From an uncultured Bacteroidota bacterium (GTDB taxonomy: Bacteria; Bacteroidota; Bacteroidia; Chitinophagales; Chitinophagaceae), in the NCBI GenBank assembly GCA_903938445.1, contig CAJADG010000039.1, positions 152,833 to 216,832 on the forward strand: a DNA stretch of 64,000 nucleotides, read 5' to 3'. Position 1 is the first letter of the stretch. Each line of letters begins with the position of its first letter. The notes beneath the pieces are model-generated. The model was not told the origin of the DNA and searched no databases. It worked only from the letters and a program-made list of their open reading frames with translations. A program made the translations under genes and the position numbers. Positions 52,639-61,228 of the stretch are shown here, piece by piece.

Positions 52639-54144
52639 ATGTCAACAATTGTAACCCGTCCTACTTTTAAAGCTAAGTACGACAACTTCATTGGAGGTAA
52701 ATTTGTACCCCCTGTAAAAGGCGAATACTTTGATAATGTGTCGCCTATTGATGGAAAAGTCTTCACAAAAGCTGCCCGTTCAGGCAAGGAAGACATTGAT
52801 TTGGCGCTAGATGCAGCCGAAAAAGCCTTTGTAACCTGGAGCAAGACAAGTCCTACTTACCGCAGTAATTTGTTATTAAAAATTGCACAAGTAATGGAGG
52901 ACAACTTAGAGTACCTAGCTACTGTGGAGACCATCGACAATGGTAAGGCTTTAAGAGAGACACGTGCGGCAGATTTGCCATTATGTATTGATCACTTCCG
53001 CTATTTCGCAGGGGTGATTCGTGGCGAAGAAGGCACTATTGCTGAACATGATGAAAATACAGTAAGCATTGTATTACATGAGCCTATTGGAGTTGTAGGA
53101 CAAATTATTCCATGGAACTTCCCATTGTTAATGGCTACTTGGAAAATTGCACCAGCATTGGCATCAGGATGTTGCACAGTGGTAAAACCAGCTGAGCAAA
53201 CGCCAACTTCCATCATGTGTTTCTTAGAATTAATCGCAGATATTTTACCAGCAGGTGTATTAAACGTAGTAACAGGTTTTGGACCAGAAGCGGGGAAGCC
53301 CTTAGCGACTTCATCAAGAATTGCTAAAGTTTCTTTTACTGGTGAAACAACTACAGGTCGCTTAATTATGCAGTACGCATCTGAAAACTTAATTCCAGTA
53401 ACCATGGAATTGGGTGGTAAATCTCCAAACATTTTCTTTGAATCAGTGGGAGATGCAGATGATGAATTTTTTGATAAAGCAGTAGAAGGTGCTGTTATGT
53501 TTGCATTAAACCAAGGAGAGGTTTGTACTTGTCCTTCTAGAATTTTAGTACACGAAAATATTTATGAGAAGTTCATGAAGCGTGTGGTAGAAAGAACAAA
53601 AGCAATAAAAGTTGGACATCCATTAGATGGCTCTGTAATGATGGGTGCGCAAGCTTCTAACGATCAATACGAAAAGATTTTATCTTATTTAAAAATTGGT
53701 AAGGAAGAAGGTGCCGAAGTATTATGTGGTGGTGAAGCCAACAAATTAGAGGGCGAACTTTCTACAGGTTACTATATCCAACCAACTATTTTCAGAGGAA
53801 ATAATAAGATGCGTATTTTCCAAGAAGAAATATTTGGGCCAGTAGTGAGCGTTACTACCTTTAAAACTACCGAAGAGGCATTGGCTATTGCAAATGACAC
53901 TTTATATGGTTTAGGTGCTGGTGTTTGGACAAGAGATGCACATGAATTATACCAAGTTCCAAGAGCTATTCAAGCGGGTCGTGTTTGGGTAAACTGTTAC
54001 CATGCCTACCCTGCACATGCACCATTTGGTGGTTATAAAAAATCAGGATTTGGTAGAGAAACACATAAAATGATGTTAGGTCATTACAGACAAACAAAAA
54101 ATATGTTAGTTTCTTACGATAAAAATAAATTAGGATTCTTTTAG
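52639..54144 (+). CDS. NAD-dependent aldehyde dehydrogenase (ExaC/acetaldehyde dehydrogenase type)
   Basis: Oxidises aldehydes, probably acetaldehyde or other short aldehydes, to acids. The 501-residue enzyme has Asn160 (PWNFP), the cofactor loop [10 protein letters not shown] (232-241), general base Glu257 (MELGGKSPN) and catalytic Cys296 ([11 protein letters not shown]). The TCxCPSR context and the following DUF779 gene are typical of the ExaC/AldA acetaldehyde dehydrogenases. Codon usage looks optimised, suggesting strong expression when induced. Controlled presumably by the divergent AraC regulator. Confidence 0.93.
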   Translation: MSTIVTRPTFKAKYDNFIGGKFVPPVKGEYFDNVSPIDGKVFTKAARSGKEDIDLALDAAEKAFVTWSKTSPTYRSNLLLKIAQVMEDNLEYLATVETIDNGKALRETRAADLPLCIDHFRYFAGVIRGEEGTIAEHDENTVSIVLHEPIGVVGQIIPWNFPLLMATWKIAPALASGCCTVVKPAEQTPTSIMCFLELIADILPAGVLNVVTGFGPEAGKPLATSSRIAKVSFTGETTTGRLIMQYASENLIPVTMELGGKSPNIFFESVGDADDEFFDKAVEGAVMFALNQGEVCTCPSRILVHENIYEKFMKRVVERTKAIKVGHPLDGSVMMGAQASNDQYEKILSYLKIGKEEGAEVLCGGEANKLEGELSTGYYIQPTIFRGNNKMRIFQEEIFGPVVSVTTFKTTEEALAIANDTLYGLGAGVWTRDAHELYQVPRAIQAGRVWVNCYHAYPAHAPFGGYKKSGFGRETHKMMLGHYRQTKNMLVSYDKNKLGFF

Positions 54145-54168
54145 TAGATTTTGATTTGATTATTGGAT

Positions 54169-54218
54169 AAAAGCCTCCTCAACTAAGGTTTGATAACCTA
54201 AATTTGGGGAGGCTTTTT
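54169..54218 (+). terminator. Rho-independent terminator with nested hairpin between aldehyde dehydrogenase and DUF779
   Basis: Outer stem AAAAGCCTCC (54169-54178) pairs with GGAGGCTTTT (54208-54217) and runs into a T-run. Inside the loop a second hairpin AGGTT-TGAT-AACCT (54186-54199) can form. It lies 24 nt after the aldehyde dehydrogenase stop and 16 nt before the DUF779 ATG, so DUF779 would be expressed by read-through or from its own promoter. Confidence 0.85.
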
Positions 54219-54234
54219 TAATTAACTTAGTAGT

Positions 54235-54606
54235 ATGTATCAACGCGTAACATTAAAAAAAGCAGCTTCCGATTTAATAGTCACTTTAAAAGAAAAACAT
54301 GGTCCTTTGATGTTTCACCAAAGTGGCGGATGCTGTGATGGTTCACAACCTATGTGTTTTGAAAAAGGCGATTTCAAAATTGGAGGAAGTGATATTAAAA
54401 TTGGCAATATCGACGATTGCGAATTTTTCATGAGCAAGGACCAATATGAATATTGGAAACATACACATTTAACCATTGATGTCATCCCAGGCCGCGGCTC
54501 CAGTTTTTCTTTAGAAATTCCATTGGGCTTTCGCTTTATAGTGCACTCGCGCTTATTTACCGCAGCAGAACTACAAGACTTAGAACCCATTGTCTACTTC
54601 GATTAA
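54235..54606 (+). CDS. DUF779 family protein associated with aldehyde dehydrogenase
   Basis: A 123-residue protein of the DUF779 family, seen from GPLMFHQSGGCCDGSQPMC, IDDCEFFMSKDQYEYWKHTHLTIDVIPGRGSSFSLE and GFRFIVHSRLFTAAE. DUF779 genes are habitually next to acetaldehyde-type aldehyde dehydrogenases. The conserved Cys-Cys and Cys residues suggest metal or thiol chemistry, but no activity is proven. Here it directly follows the aldehyde dehydrogenase after a terminator. Confidence 0.9.
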   Translation: MYQRVTLKKAASDLIVTLKEKHGPLMFHQSGGCCDGSQPMCFEKGDFKIGGSDIKIGNIDDCEFFMSKDQYEYWKHTHLTIDVIPGRGSSFSLEIPLGFRFIVHSRLFTAAELQDLEPIVYFD

Positions 54607-54624
54607 AATTGTTTCCAATTTTTA

Positions 54625-55566
54625 TTAAAAACTATAGCTAATATGTGCAGTTCCTTTCCAATTTAAATTAGTTTGGCCTGCAGCATAATTTTGTTCAATA
54701 GGCAATTGAATGTTTACACCTAATGTAATTTTCTTAACGCTTAATTCTGCACCTCCCAATATATTTACACTGTGACCACCTGTCCTGTAAGCACGATTGT
54801 CAAGGCCTTCCGTTAAACTAATTAAATGGCCGTCTAGCTTATTGCCTTCGTTATTTTCAAATTGTATTCCAGCATTCGGAGTAATTACAGTATGCTTATT
54901 ATTGATATTATAATAAAAAATTGAATTCATGGTAAGCTTATTCCCAAATTGATAACCCTCCCTATTTTGTGTATTTATTTTATAGTTTAAGTTAGTTGCT
55001 AGCCCCCAATTTTCAACTTGATAAATATCTCTAGCATTTAAAATAAAATCAGTGCTGCCGGTTCCCATTTGAGCATTTACATCTGCAAGAGTAATATCGG
55101 CATCATGTGGATCAACTGTGAAAGAGCCAGTTTTAAACTTAATACCTCCGCCTATCCAAAGCTGATGGATAACTAGTTTTTTATCATTAACAACTTTTCG
55201 CGTATTTAATAATTGATAATTAGTTAATAGAGTGATATCCCCAACACCATTGGTTTTACTTGATCCATCATCGCTAACGATCTTATTTGATTGATAAGGA
55301 ATAAAACCAAATAATTGCCATTTTTTTGTCAAGTTATAACCAGTCCAAATTTCATAAGTATTATAAGTGTTATTACTAAACTGAGTATTATCATTTTGCA
55401 GTATGGTTTTATAACTGCTATGATTATATCTAATTCCAAAAAATTTAGAATCAAAATTAGGATACATACCTAAATATAAATTTCCCCCTCCACATCCACA
55501 GATGCTACATGCATTTGCATTATAAGCCAATAACAATATAGTTATGGCAATGAAAACCTTTTTCAT
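54625..55566 (-). CDS. Outer-membrane barrel protein with N-terminal CSICGCGGG motif
   Basis: A 313-residue exported protein whose mature N-terminus is CSICGCGGG (Cys20, Cys23, Cys25), followed by regularly alternating beta strands (TYEIWTGYNLTKKWQLFGFIPYQ, GVGDITLLTNYQLL, and so on) ending in SYSF, as in transporter-type outer-membrane barrels. The cysteine cluster looks like a metal-binding head. It is convergent with DUF779 and 36 nt after a small Cys/Met-rich protein gene on the same strand, so the pair may serve metal export or sensing (inference). Confidence 0.72.
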   Translation of the reverse strand: MKKVFIAITILLLAYNANACSICGCGGGNLYLGMYPNFDSKFFGIRYNHSSYKTILQNDNTQFSNNTYNTYEIWTGYNLTKKWQLFGFIPYQSNKIVSDDGSSKTNGVGDITLLTNYQLLNTRKVVNDKKLVIHQLWIGGGIKFKTGSFTVDPHDADITLADVNAQMGTGSTDFILNARDIYQVENWGLATNLNYKINTQNREGYQFGNKLTMNSIFYYNINNKHTVITPNAGIQFENNEGNKLDGHLISLTEGLDNRAYRTGGHSVNILGGAELSVKKITLGVNIQLPIEQNYAAGQTNLNWKGTAHISYSF

Positions 55567-55602
55567 AGTTGAATTGAATTAATTGAAATAAAATTTAAAA
55601 AT

Positions 55603-55986
55603 CTAAATATTATTACAATTGGAAGGCGGACGAAAAATGGAATCTAAATAATTGTTGCAGAATTTGCTTTGTTCTTGCATGTGAAAAGAATTGCAATTTA
55701 GGATTGTAGCAAATTCTAATGCAGGGAAAAATGATTTTGAAGAAAGCACAAAGTCAGGTTGGTTATACTTGGGGGCATTAGTACTCGTGCCATTATCTCC
55801 CTCTTGCTTTTTCATTTTTTTAAGCATCTGACACTTACCATTACAATGCATCATGGGCTTTTCCATGTTAACACAGGCTTTTTTATAGGACTCTAAATTG
55901 ACCATATAGTCGGCTAACACAAGGGATCTTGAAAAGGTATGTGCTATAAGCGCAGTAAATAATAATATGACGATGGTGTATTTCAA
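55603..55986 (-). CDS. Small Cys/Met-rich secreted protein (HCNGKC motif)
   Basis: A 127-residue protein of a Bacteroidota family with an N-terminal signal anchor (about 3-17) and the core KPMMHCNGKCQMLKKMKKQE (Cys48, Cys52, Met45, Met46, Met54). The best start is TTG AAA at 55986, which puts the signal peptide first; the 44 codons upstream in frame would overlap a divergent promoter. The Cys/Met pattern suggests copper or other soft-metal binding (inference). Co-directional with the barrel gene and controlled from a shared divergent region. Confidence 0.68.
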   Translation of the reverse strand: MKYTIVILLFTALIAHTFSRSLVLADYMVNLESYKKACVNMEKPMMHCNGKCQMLKKMKKQEGDNGTSTNAPKYNQPDFVLSSKSFFPALEFATILNCNSFHMQEQSKFCNNYLDSIFRPPSNCNNI

Positions 55987-55993
55987 GGTTCCG

Positions 55994-56001
55994 CAAAAAT
56001 A
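55994..56001 (-). promoter_or_regulatory. TAnnTTTG -7 box of the Cys/Met-rich gene
   Basis: Minus-strand TATTTTTG matches the -7 consensus exactly, 7 nt before the TTG start at 55986, giving a leaderless or nearly leaderless transcript. Confidence 0.4.
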
Positions 56002-56023
56002 TAAAATTATTAGATTCCTTTTA

Positions 56024-56035
56024 TGATTTAAATCA
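56024..56035. promoter_or_regulatory. FNR/CRP-like palindrome shared by two divergent promoters
   Basis: TGATTTAAATCA is a perfect palindrome with the TGAT-N4-ATCA core of FNR/CRP-family sites. It is 20 nt from the plus-strand -7 box (56056-56063) and 22 nt from the minus-strand -7 box (55994-56001), so it would sit near -40 on both promoters, the class II activator position. Confidence 0.5.
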
Positions 56036-56055
56036 GATAAGTAAAGCTCATGTAG

Positions 56056-56071
56056 TAGATTTGTGAAATCT
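56056..56071 (+). promoter_or_regulatory. TAnnTTTG -7 box of the methyltransferase gene, inside a small inverted repeat
   Basis: TAGATTTG (56056-56063) is an exact -7 match and no TTTG precedes it at 19-21 nt; the FNR/CRP-like palindrome occupies that place. It overlaps the inverted repeat AGATTT-GTG-AAATCT (56057-56071). Confidence 0.4.
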
Positions 56072-56091
56072 ATAATAACATTCTCATTTTT

Positions 56092-56724
56092 TTGAAATAT
56101 CCAACCTGCAAATATCATTACAAAAACAAGCTAAGTATTTTAATACCCGATCCTACAAGTATTAAAAATACTTATGATGCATTAGTTCAACAAAATGCAG
56201 ATACGCCCTTTCCTTTTTGGGCGAAACTATGGCCTGCTTCGATTGCTTTGACTAATTTTTTACAATCAAATACCCATTGGGTCAAAAATAAAAAAGTATT
56301 AGAAATAGGTGCTGGTATTGGGCTTCCTTCTTTTTCAATTGCAACACTTGCAAGTGAAGTACTCATTAGTGATCATGCAGCTGATGCCATTTTATTAATG
56401 AATAAAAACATTCATCATTTACAACTAACTAATACCAGTGCGGCTTGTTTAGATTGGAATGATTTTCCTGTTGAAATTAAAGCTGATACAATTTTATTAA
56501 GTGATGTGAACTATGCTCCTGAACAATTTGAGCAATTACTAAATTTATTAAAGCGTTTTATTGCAGTGGGCAGCACTATTATATTAGCTACGCCACAAAG
56601 AATAATGGGAGTGCCTTTTGTAACATCCTTACAATCCTATATTACAGGGTCACATGTTTTTTCTGTAAAAGAAAATGAGCAGACAATTGATATTAGTATA
56701 CTGATTCTAAGCAATAAGATTTAA
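56092..56724 (+). CDS. Class I methyltransferase, protein-lysine (METTL21-like) type
   Basis: A 210-residue SAM-dependent methyltransferase with the segment FPFWAKLWPASIAL (40-53) typical of the METTL/lysine-methyltransferase group, motif I LEIGAGIGLPS (70-80), ISDHAADAI and LLSDVNYAPE (the DxxY-like motif). Probably methylates a protein lysine. The only plausible start is TTG AAA TAT at 56092; the next in-frame ATG falls inside the fold. Divergent from the Cys/Met-rich gene, 105 nt between starts. Confidence 0.75.
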   Translation: MKYPTCKYHYKNKLSILIPDPTSIKNTYDALVQQNADTPFPFWAKLWPASIALTNFLQSNTHWVKNKKVLEIGAGIGLPSFSIATLASEVLISDHAADAILLMNKNIHHLQLTNTSAACLDWNDFPVEIKADTILLSDVNYAPEQFEQLLNLLKRFIAVGSTIILATPQRIMGVPFVTSLQSYITGSHVFSVKENEQTIDISILILSNKI

Positions 56725-56760
56725 ATATATCATTATTCTTATTCTACTAAAACTTCTTGC

Positions 56761-58122
56761 CTATTTCTTTAATGTCTTTGCAATTTCTGCATAAGCATGC
56801 GGGAGCACTAATTGGAATCTTGCATAAGATGCATCTGAAATATTCTTATGATCAAATGGCACAAACTGAACATAGTCCTTGTTTTCACCTGCTTTTCTGC
56901 CATATTTGTAGTCATAGGTAAACCAACCATCTGGCTGTAATTTAACTTCAGTCAATTGCGTATTAGGAATAGTAATATAAAATTGATTTGCCTTTACACC
57001 TGTTGAATTTGTTAGCTTATTCGCATTTAAAGCTAAATATGCTTCTTTAGCTGTCTCAACCGATGGGTCAATTAACTGCACATTTTTTGTAATGCAATTA
57101 CGATATCTGTATTGATTGTCTTTTTTATAATCATATAATTCAGTCAACACTTTAGCAATAGTGTCTTTCATATAAGGGTAATGCGTACAACCTAATATTA
57201 AAGTGTTCATTGGTGTTTTTATATTTTGTTGCAACATTTTCTCCAAAAGAGAAACTAAATGGTAACGAACATAATTGGAAGGATCATTTAATTGCATATC
57301 CAAACAACTTCCTTTATCATCGTATTCACATAAAAGTTTATTATTTGACTTGTCAAATTTATAAGCAGATAATAAAGTCGTATCAATGATATAAGTTAGA
57401 TTTTTCATAGATGGACCTTTGTACTCTTTTCTCGCTTTAGTTAATGTGTCTACAAAATAGCTCCAATCACGATCAATACTTTCAGCAAGTCCAGCACCAC
57501 CTTGACTTACAACAGATAATACTGGTAGCCCTTTTTCTTTTGCCATTGCTTGCAAAATTCTAGGGTATCCTTCTGAAGCTACGGTACCAGCAGTAGCAAA
57601 AATACCGATTGTGCCAGATCCATTTTTAGCTTGATAAGCAAGTGCTGCTTTTGATCCAGCATCAATAACTCCTAAAACAGGAACATTGATATTTTCTTCT
57701 TTTAATTTTGATCTGATATCTGTTAATGCATAAGCAGTTGCTGTGTTACAAGCCAACACAATCATTTTAACAGAAGGCTTAATGCTAGAACTTTTTAAAA
57801 AATAATGCATATTTTTTAAAATATGCTCTTTTAATAAATCCGTCTTATGTTCAGCAGCATAATTACCATAAGGCATATTTGCTTGATCTGCCAAATATTG
57901 AAAATACTCTTTATTGAAATCTGGTTTTCCATCTGCGCCAGGAAGTCCTGTGGTGTTATTAAATGCATCTAAGCTCAACATAGCTTCCAAAATTGTTAAT
58001 CCTCCCGTACCTGAATCAAAAACACCAATAGGAAGTGAATTTTTTGAATTATTAATTTGTTGTGCATTAGAACAAATAAAAGTTAAGCACAATGCAACGC
58101 TAAAAAAGAAACGAGATTTCAT
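56761..58122 (-). CDS. Exported glutamate-racemase (MurI)-like protein
   Basis: Aspartate/glutamate racemase-fold protein of 453 residues with a signal peptide (ending CSNAQ, residue 21), whereas MurI is a cytosolic protein of about 265. Both catalytic cysteines are kept: Cys125 in LACNTATA and Cys312-Thr-His314 in GCTHYP, with FDSGTGGLTI (35-44) and GVIDAGSKAA also intact. Extra segments include a stretch after residue 55, one around 235-290, and a C-terminal tail (about 330-453). It could be a periplasmic amino-acid racemase or a hydrolase of the fold. The essential cytosolic MurI must be elsewhere. Confidence 0.82.
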   Translation of the reverse strand: MKSRFFFSVALCLTFICSNAQQINNSKNSLPIGVFDSGTGGLTILEAMLSLDAFNNTTGLPGADGKPDFNKEYFQYLADQANMPYGNYAAEHKTDLLKEHILKNMHYFLKSSSIKPSVKMIVLACNTATAYALTDIRSKLKEENINVPVLGVIDAGSKAALAYQAKNGSGTIGIFATAGTVASEGYPRILQAMAKEKGLPVLSVVSQGGAGLAESIDRDWSYFVDTLTKARKEYKGPSMKNLTYIIDTTLLSAYKFDKSNNKLLCEYDDKGSCLDMQLNDPSNYVRYHLVSLLEKMLQQNIKTPMNTLILGCTHYPYMKDTIAKVLTELYDYKKDNQYRYRNCITKNVQLIDPSVETAKEAYLALNANKLTNSTGVKANQFYITIPNTQLTEVKLQPDGWFTYDYKYGRKAGENKDYVQFVPFDHKNISDASYARFQLVLPHAYAEIAKTLKK

Positions 58123-58179
58123 ACGAGTAATTTATAGAACTAAATTACCGAAAAAACAGGAACTATTCTATTTATAAGT

Positions 58180-58815
58180 TTAATGGAACTTATGGGATCC
58201 ATCACAATTAGGCATTCGCTTTGAAAAACCACATGTGCAATCATTAAATCCTTTGCCACATAATATTTTAGGAGCATACTTTTTAATTCTAGTAGTCCTA
58301 GTCTCAGATTGTTTTGGCGCAGTAAAATATATCAAATATGCCCTTTGGCGTCCAGGGGTTAGTGCATAAAAAGCAGTTTTTAATTTTGCATCCTTTTTGA
58401 ATATATTTTCAAGTTCTTCTGGGCAATCCAACTTGGTCGCAATTGTCTTTATTTTTTTTACCCCACTGGCTTCTAGTTCAATTGCTTCTTTAACAAAAGC
58501 CTTAATAATTTTAACATGCTTATTAATCGCTGCCTTCGTTTCAAACTTCATCCATCTTGCCGACTGTGAATGCTCACCTGGAATTATTAAAATTTGATTG
58601 GGGTCACTCAAGGATGCACCATTGAAAATATTTAATGCACAATGCTCTTTAAGCGTTGCGATGCCTAGTATATTTTTTCCATTATAACTATAGCAAGGTC
58701 TTGACCATTTAAAATCTTCCTCCAATTCAGTAGTTAAAAGGATTTCTCTTAACAACTCAACTTCCTCTCTCCAATTTTTAAGGCCGATTATATAAGTATC
58801 TACTTTTGGATTCAT
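58180..58815 (-). CDS. YdeI/DUF1801-like protein fused to a C-terminal CDGSH motif
   Basis: A 211-residue protein. The first ~170 residues match the YdeI group (DUF1801 domain with EEDFKWSRPCYSYNGKNILGIATLKEHCALNIFNGA, then the YdeI C-terminal helices PEELENIFKKDAKLKTAFYALTPGRQRAYLIYF). The tail holds CTCGFSKRMPNCDGSH, a full CDGSH consensus with [2Fe-2S] ligands Cys193, Cys195, Cys204 and His208. This joins an acid/stress-related fold to an iron-sulfur motif. Located 22 nt after a Gfo/Idh/MocA gene on the same strand. Confidence 0.85.
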   Translation of the reverse strand: MNPKVDTYIIGLKNWREEVELLREILLTTELEEDFKWSRPCYSYNGKNILGIATLKEHCALNIFNGASLSDPNQILIIPGEHSQSARWMKFETKAAINKHVKIIKAFVKEAIELEASGVKKIKTIATKLDCPEELENIFKKDAKLKTAFYALTPGRQRAYLIYFTAPKQSETRTTRIKKYAPKILCGKGFNDCTCGFSKRMPNCDGSHKFH

Positions 58816-58837
58816 AATGAATATAATAGGGCCAAAG

Positions 58838-60250
58838 CTATTTCAATTTCATGTTAATAGGATCCCAATGAATTATTTTTTTATTAAAATAGCTTTCATT
58901 ACAAGCCAAGGCAGGCGCAGCGGCTCTAAAACCAAAAGCAGCATCTTCGATTACCGGCTTACCTGTTCTTATGGAGTCAAAGAAATTTGTAAAATGATCT
59001 AGATGATCATCATATCCTACAGGCGCTTTGTAAACAACATCGTCTTTTGTTTTTCTTTTCTTTTGAGCATCTGTCCATTTAGCATTGTAGTCTTTAGTCA
59101 TTTCGTCCTGCATACTTTTAGAGAAAGTAAATACAGAATCATACCCACCAAAGCCCGGCGCTTCCGGCATATAACTATGTTTCACAAAAATGTCATTCCC
59201 CTTTACATCCATCACACCTTCAGAACCAATTAATCTAATCACTTCCTGTCCTCCAGTTCCACTTACAAAGTTTACTTGCAAGGTCATTTGAAAAGCAGGA
59301 TGATCATTGTTTTGTTCATATTGCATTACGCCCGACATTACATCTGGCATGTTTCTACCATCATTCCAATGACTAAATTGTCCTGTACTATAGATTGTTT
59401 CAGGTCCTTTTGAATTGGTGATAAAATGCGTTCCACTTAACAAATGAATGAATAAATCTCCGGCAACACCAGTACCCACTTCATTGTATGCTCTCCACCA
59501 GAAAAACTTTTTAGCATCAAATTCCATTTTTGCAGTTACCTCAATAAATTTACTCCAATCCGTTGTTTCCGCACTTGCATCTTTTGGTATGGTATATTCC
59601 CATGCACCAATTGAACTTTGTCTGTCATACACTGCATTCACCATATTCAATTTGCCAATTTCTCCGGCAGCTAATAATTCCTTTGCCTTTGCAAGTCCAA
59701 TACTACTAACCCTTTGGCTACCTACTTGTAAAACCTTACCAGATTTTTTAGCCGCCTCCATTACTGAATAACCTTCGGCAATTTTAAATACCATTGGCTT
59801 TTCACAATACACATGTTTGCCTTTTGCTAATGCCTCGATGGTAATTTTTGCATGCCAACAATCTGTTGTTGCAATAATCACAGCGTCAATATCTTGACGA
59901 TCTAAAATGTCTTTATAATTTCTGGTTGTAAACAAATCATTACCATACATTTCTTTTGCGTTTACTAAACGCCCCGTATATAAATCACAAATACCTGCTA
60001 ATTCAACACCAGGCACTTTTAATGCAGTTCTTAAATCAAAATGTCCTTGAACACCAAAACCAATTACTCCTAAACGAATTTTTTCACCAGCTGAAATTTT
60101 CTTTTCATACATTAAAATACGCTCTTCTGCTTTTTCTTTAGCGGCTAAAGAACTTAAAGGAGAAGCAACGGTAGCAATACTTGTAGCGCCAATAAGTTGG
60201 AGAAACTTTCTTCTTGAAGAGGAATCATTGTTTGATGAACTGTTTTTCAT
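58838..60250 (-). CDS. Gfo/Idh/MocA-family oxidoreductase with Tat signal
   Basis: Exported NAD(P)-dependent sugar-type oxidoreductase, 470 residues. The Tat leader has Arg13-Arg14 (SSRRKFLQLIGA), the Rossmann motif GVIGFGVQG is at 61-69, and the catalytic-site EKP is at 150-152. The C-terminal alpha/beta domain carries GVAGDLFIHLLSGTHFI. Members with Tat leaders are thought to oxidise or epimerise sugars in the periplasm with bound cofactor. It is 47 nt after the TolB-like gene and belongs to the sugar-type cluster 58.8-64 kb. Confidence 0.9.
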   Translation of the reverse strand: MKNSSSNNDSSSRRKFLQLIGATSIATVASPLSSLAAKEKAEERILMYEKKISAGEKIRLGVIGFGVQGHFDLRTALKVPGVELAGICDLYTGRLVNAKEMYGNDLFTTRNYKDILDRQDIDAVIIATTDCWHAKITIEALAKGKHVYCEKPMVFKIAEGYSVMEAAKKSGKVLQVGSQRVSSIGLAKAKELLAAGEIGKLNMVNAVYDRQSSIGAWEYTIPKDASAETTDWSKFIEVTAKMEFDAKKFFWWRAYNEVGTGVAGDLFIHLLSGTHFITNSKGPETIYSTGQFSHWNDGRNMPDVMSGVMQYEQNNDHPAFQMTLQVNFVSGTGGQEVIRLIGSEGVMDVKGNDIFVKHSYMPEAPGFGGYDSVFTFSKSMQDEMTKDYNAKWTDAQKKRKTKDDVVYKAPVGYDDHLDHFTNFFDSIRTGKPVIEDAAFGFRAAAPALACNESYFNKKIIHWDPINMKLK

Positions 60251-60297
60251 ATAGTGTGATTTAAGTATTTATAAATTGTTTAAGTGTTATCAATTGC

Positions 60298-61218
60298 TTA
60301 GTCCATTAATTCGTAACGAACATATGCAAATTGTTTCCCGTCCGGACTCCATGAAGGCACATTAATAGTGCCCTGTCCACCATAAAAAGCCTCTGTTAAA
60401 TCAGTAACTTTTTTAGTAGTTAAATCCAATAAGCGCAATTTTATTTGTCTGCCAAATGGATGTGTTTGTTTTTGATCCTCTAAATAAGTAATTATAGTAG
60501 CCACTTTATTATTCGGTGCAATATGAGCAAACCAATTAGAATGAGCGTCAAAAGTCATTTGCTCGGGACTAGAACCATCTGCATGCATTCTCCAAATTTG
60601 CATCATCCCAGTACGATAGGAATTGATGTAAATAAATTTTCCATCAGGTGAATATTCCGGGCCGTCATCTAATCCTTCGGTGGTGGTTAATCTTATTTCT
60701 GCACCTCCATCAACACTCATTTTATATACATCATAATTGCCATTACGATTAGCACAGTATACAATATCCTTGCCATCTGGCGATATGCCATGCCAATAAG
60801 AAGTAGATACAGGCGTGATTTGAACAGGATTGCCACCTTCTGCTGCCACTTTAAAAATGAAAGAGGAGTGTTCTTTTATCTCCGGCTTACCACTTGAAAT
60901 AAATAAGGTTTTTCCATCAAAGGAAAAGCCATGATCATTATTGGCATCTTGTACGGGTCCGGTATTTAATTCACCAAGCTTATCACCCATGGTGCTAATT
61001 TTTTCCAATCGTCCCGAACTATTAATCAATAAATACTTTCCGTCGCGCGACCAATTGGGCGCTTCAAAATGACGCATTTCTCTTAATATTAAATTAGATT
61101 TTCCTGTAGCAAGATCATAGATATACAAGGAGCTAATCACTTTTTTCCCTTCAGGTACCTGCGCAAAAGCAGCAGTAATAAAAGCGCAGCAAACAAAAGC
61201 TATTAGTAGCTTTTTCAT
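60298..61218 (-). CDS. TolB-like (PD40 repeat) beta-propeller protein, exported
   Basis: A 306-residue periplasmic protein with signal peptide (ending AFAQ, residue 20) and at least five WD40-like PD40 repeats of the S-x-DG-K type (NWSRDGKYLLI, GFSFDGKTLFI, GISPDGKDIVY, EYSPDGKFIYI, SWSPDGKQFAY). It lacks the N-terminal domain of true TolB. The propeller may bind peptidoglycan, peptides or sugars. The start at 61218 (MKKLLIAF) fits the signal peptide; an in-frame extension of 15 residues upstream would run through an operator-like repeat. Confidence 0.85.
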   Translation of the reverse strand: MKKLLIAFVCCAFITAAFAQVPEGKKVISSLYIYDLATGKSNLILREMRHFEAPNWSRDGKYLLINSSGRLEKISTMGDKLGELNTGPVQDANNDHGFSFDGKTLFISSGKPEIKEHSSFIFKVAAEGGNPVQITPVSTSYWHGISPDGKDIVYCANRNGNYDVYKMSVDGGAEIRLTTTEGLDDGPEYSPDGKFIYINSYRTGMMQIWRMHADGSSPEQMTFDAHSNWFAHIAPNNKVATIITYLEDQKQTHPFGRQIKLRLLDLTTKKVTDLTEAFYGGQGTINVPSWSPDGKQFAYVRYELMD

Positions 61219-61228
61219 AGGCATAGGT

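Noticed and set aside
53001..53432. 143-codon minus-strand frame inside the aldehyde dehydrogenase
   Set aside because: Overlaps a fully conserved gene with intact active site; the frame is a by-product of its codon usage.
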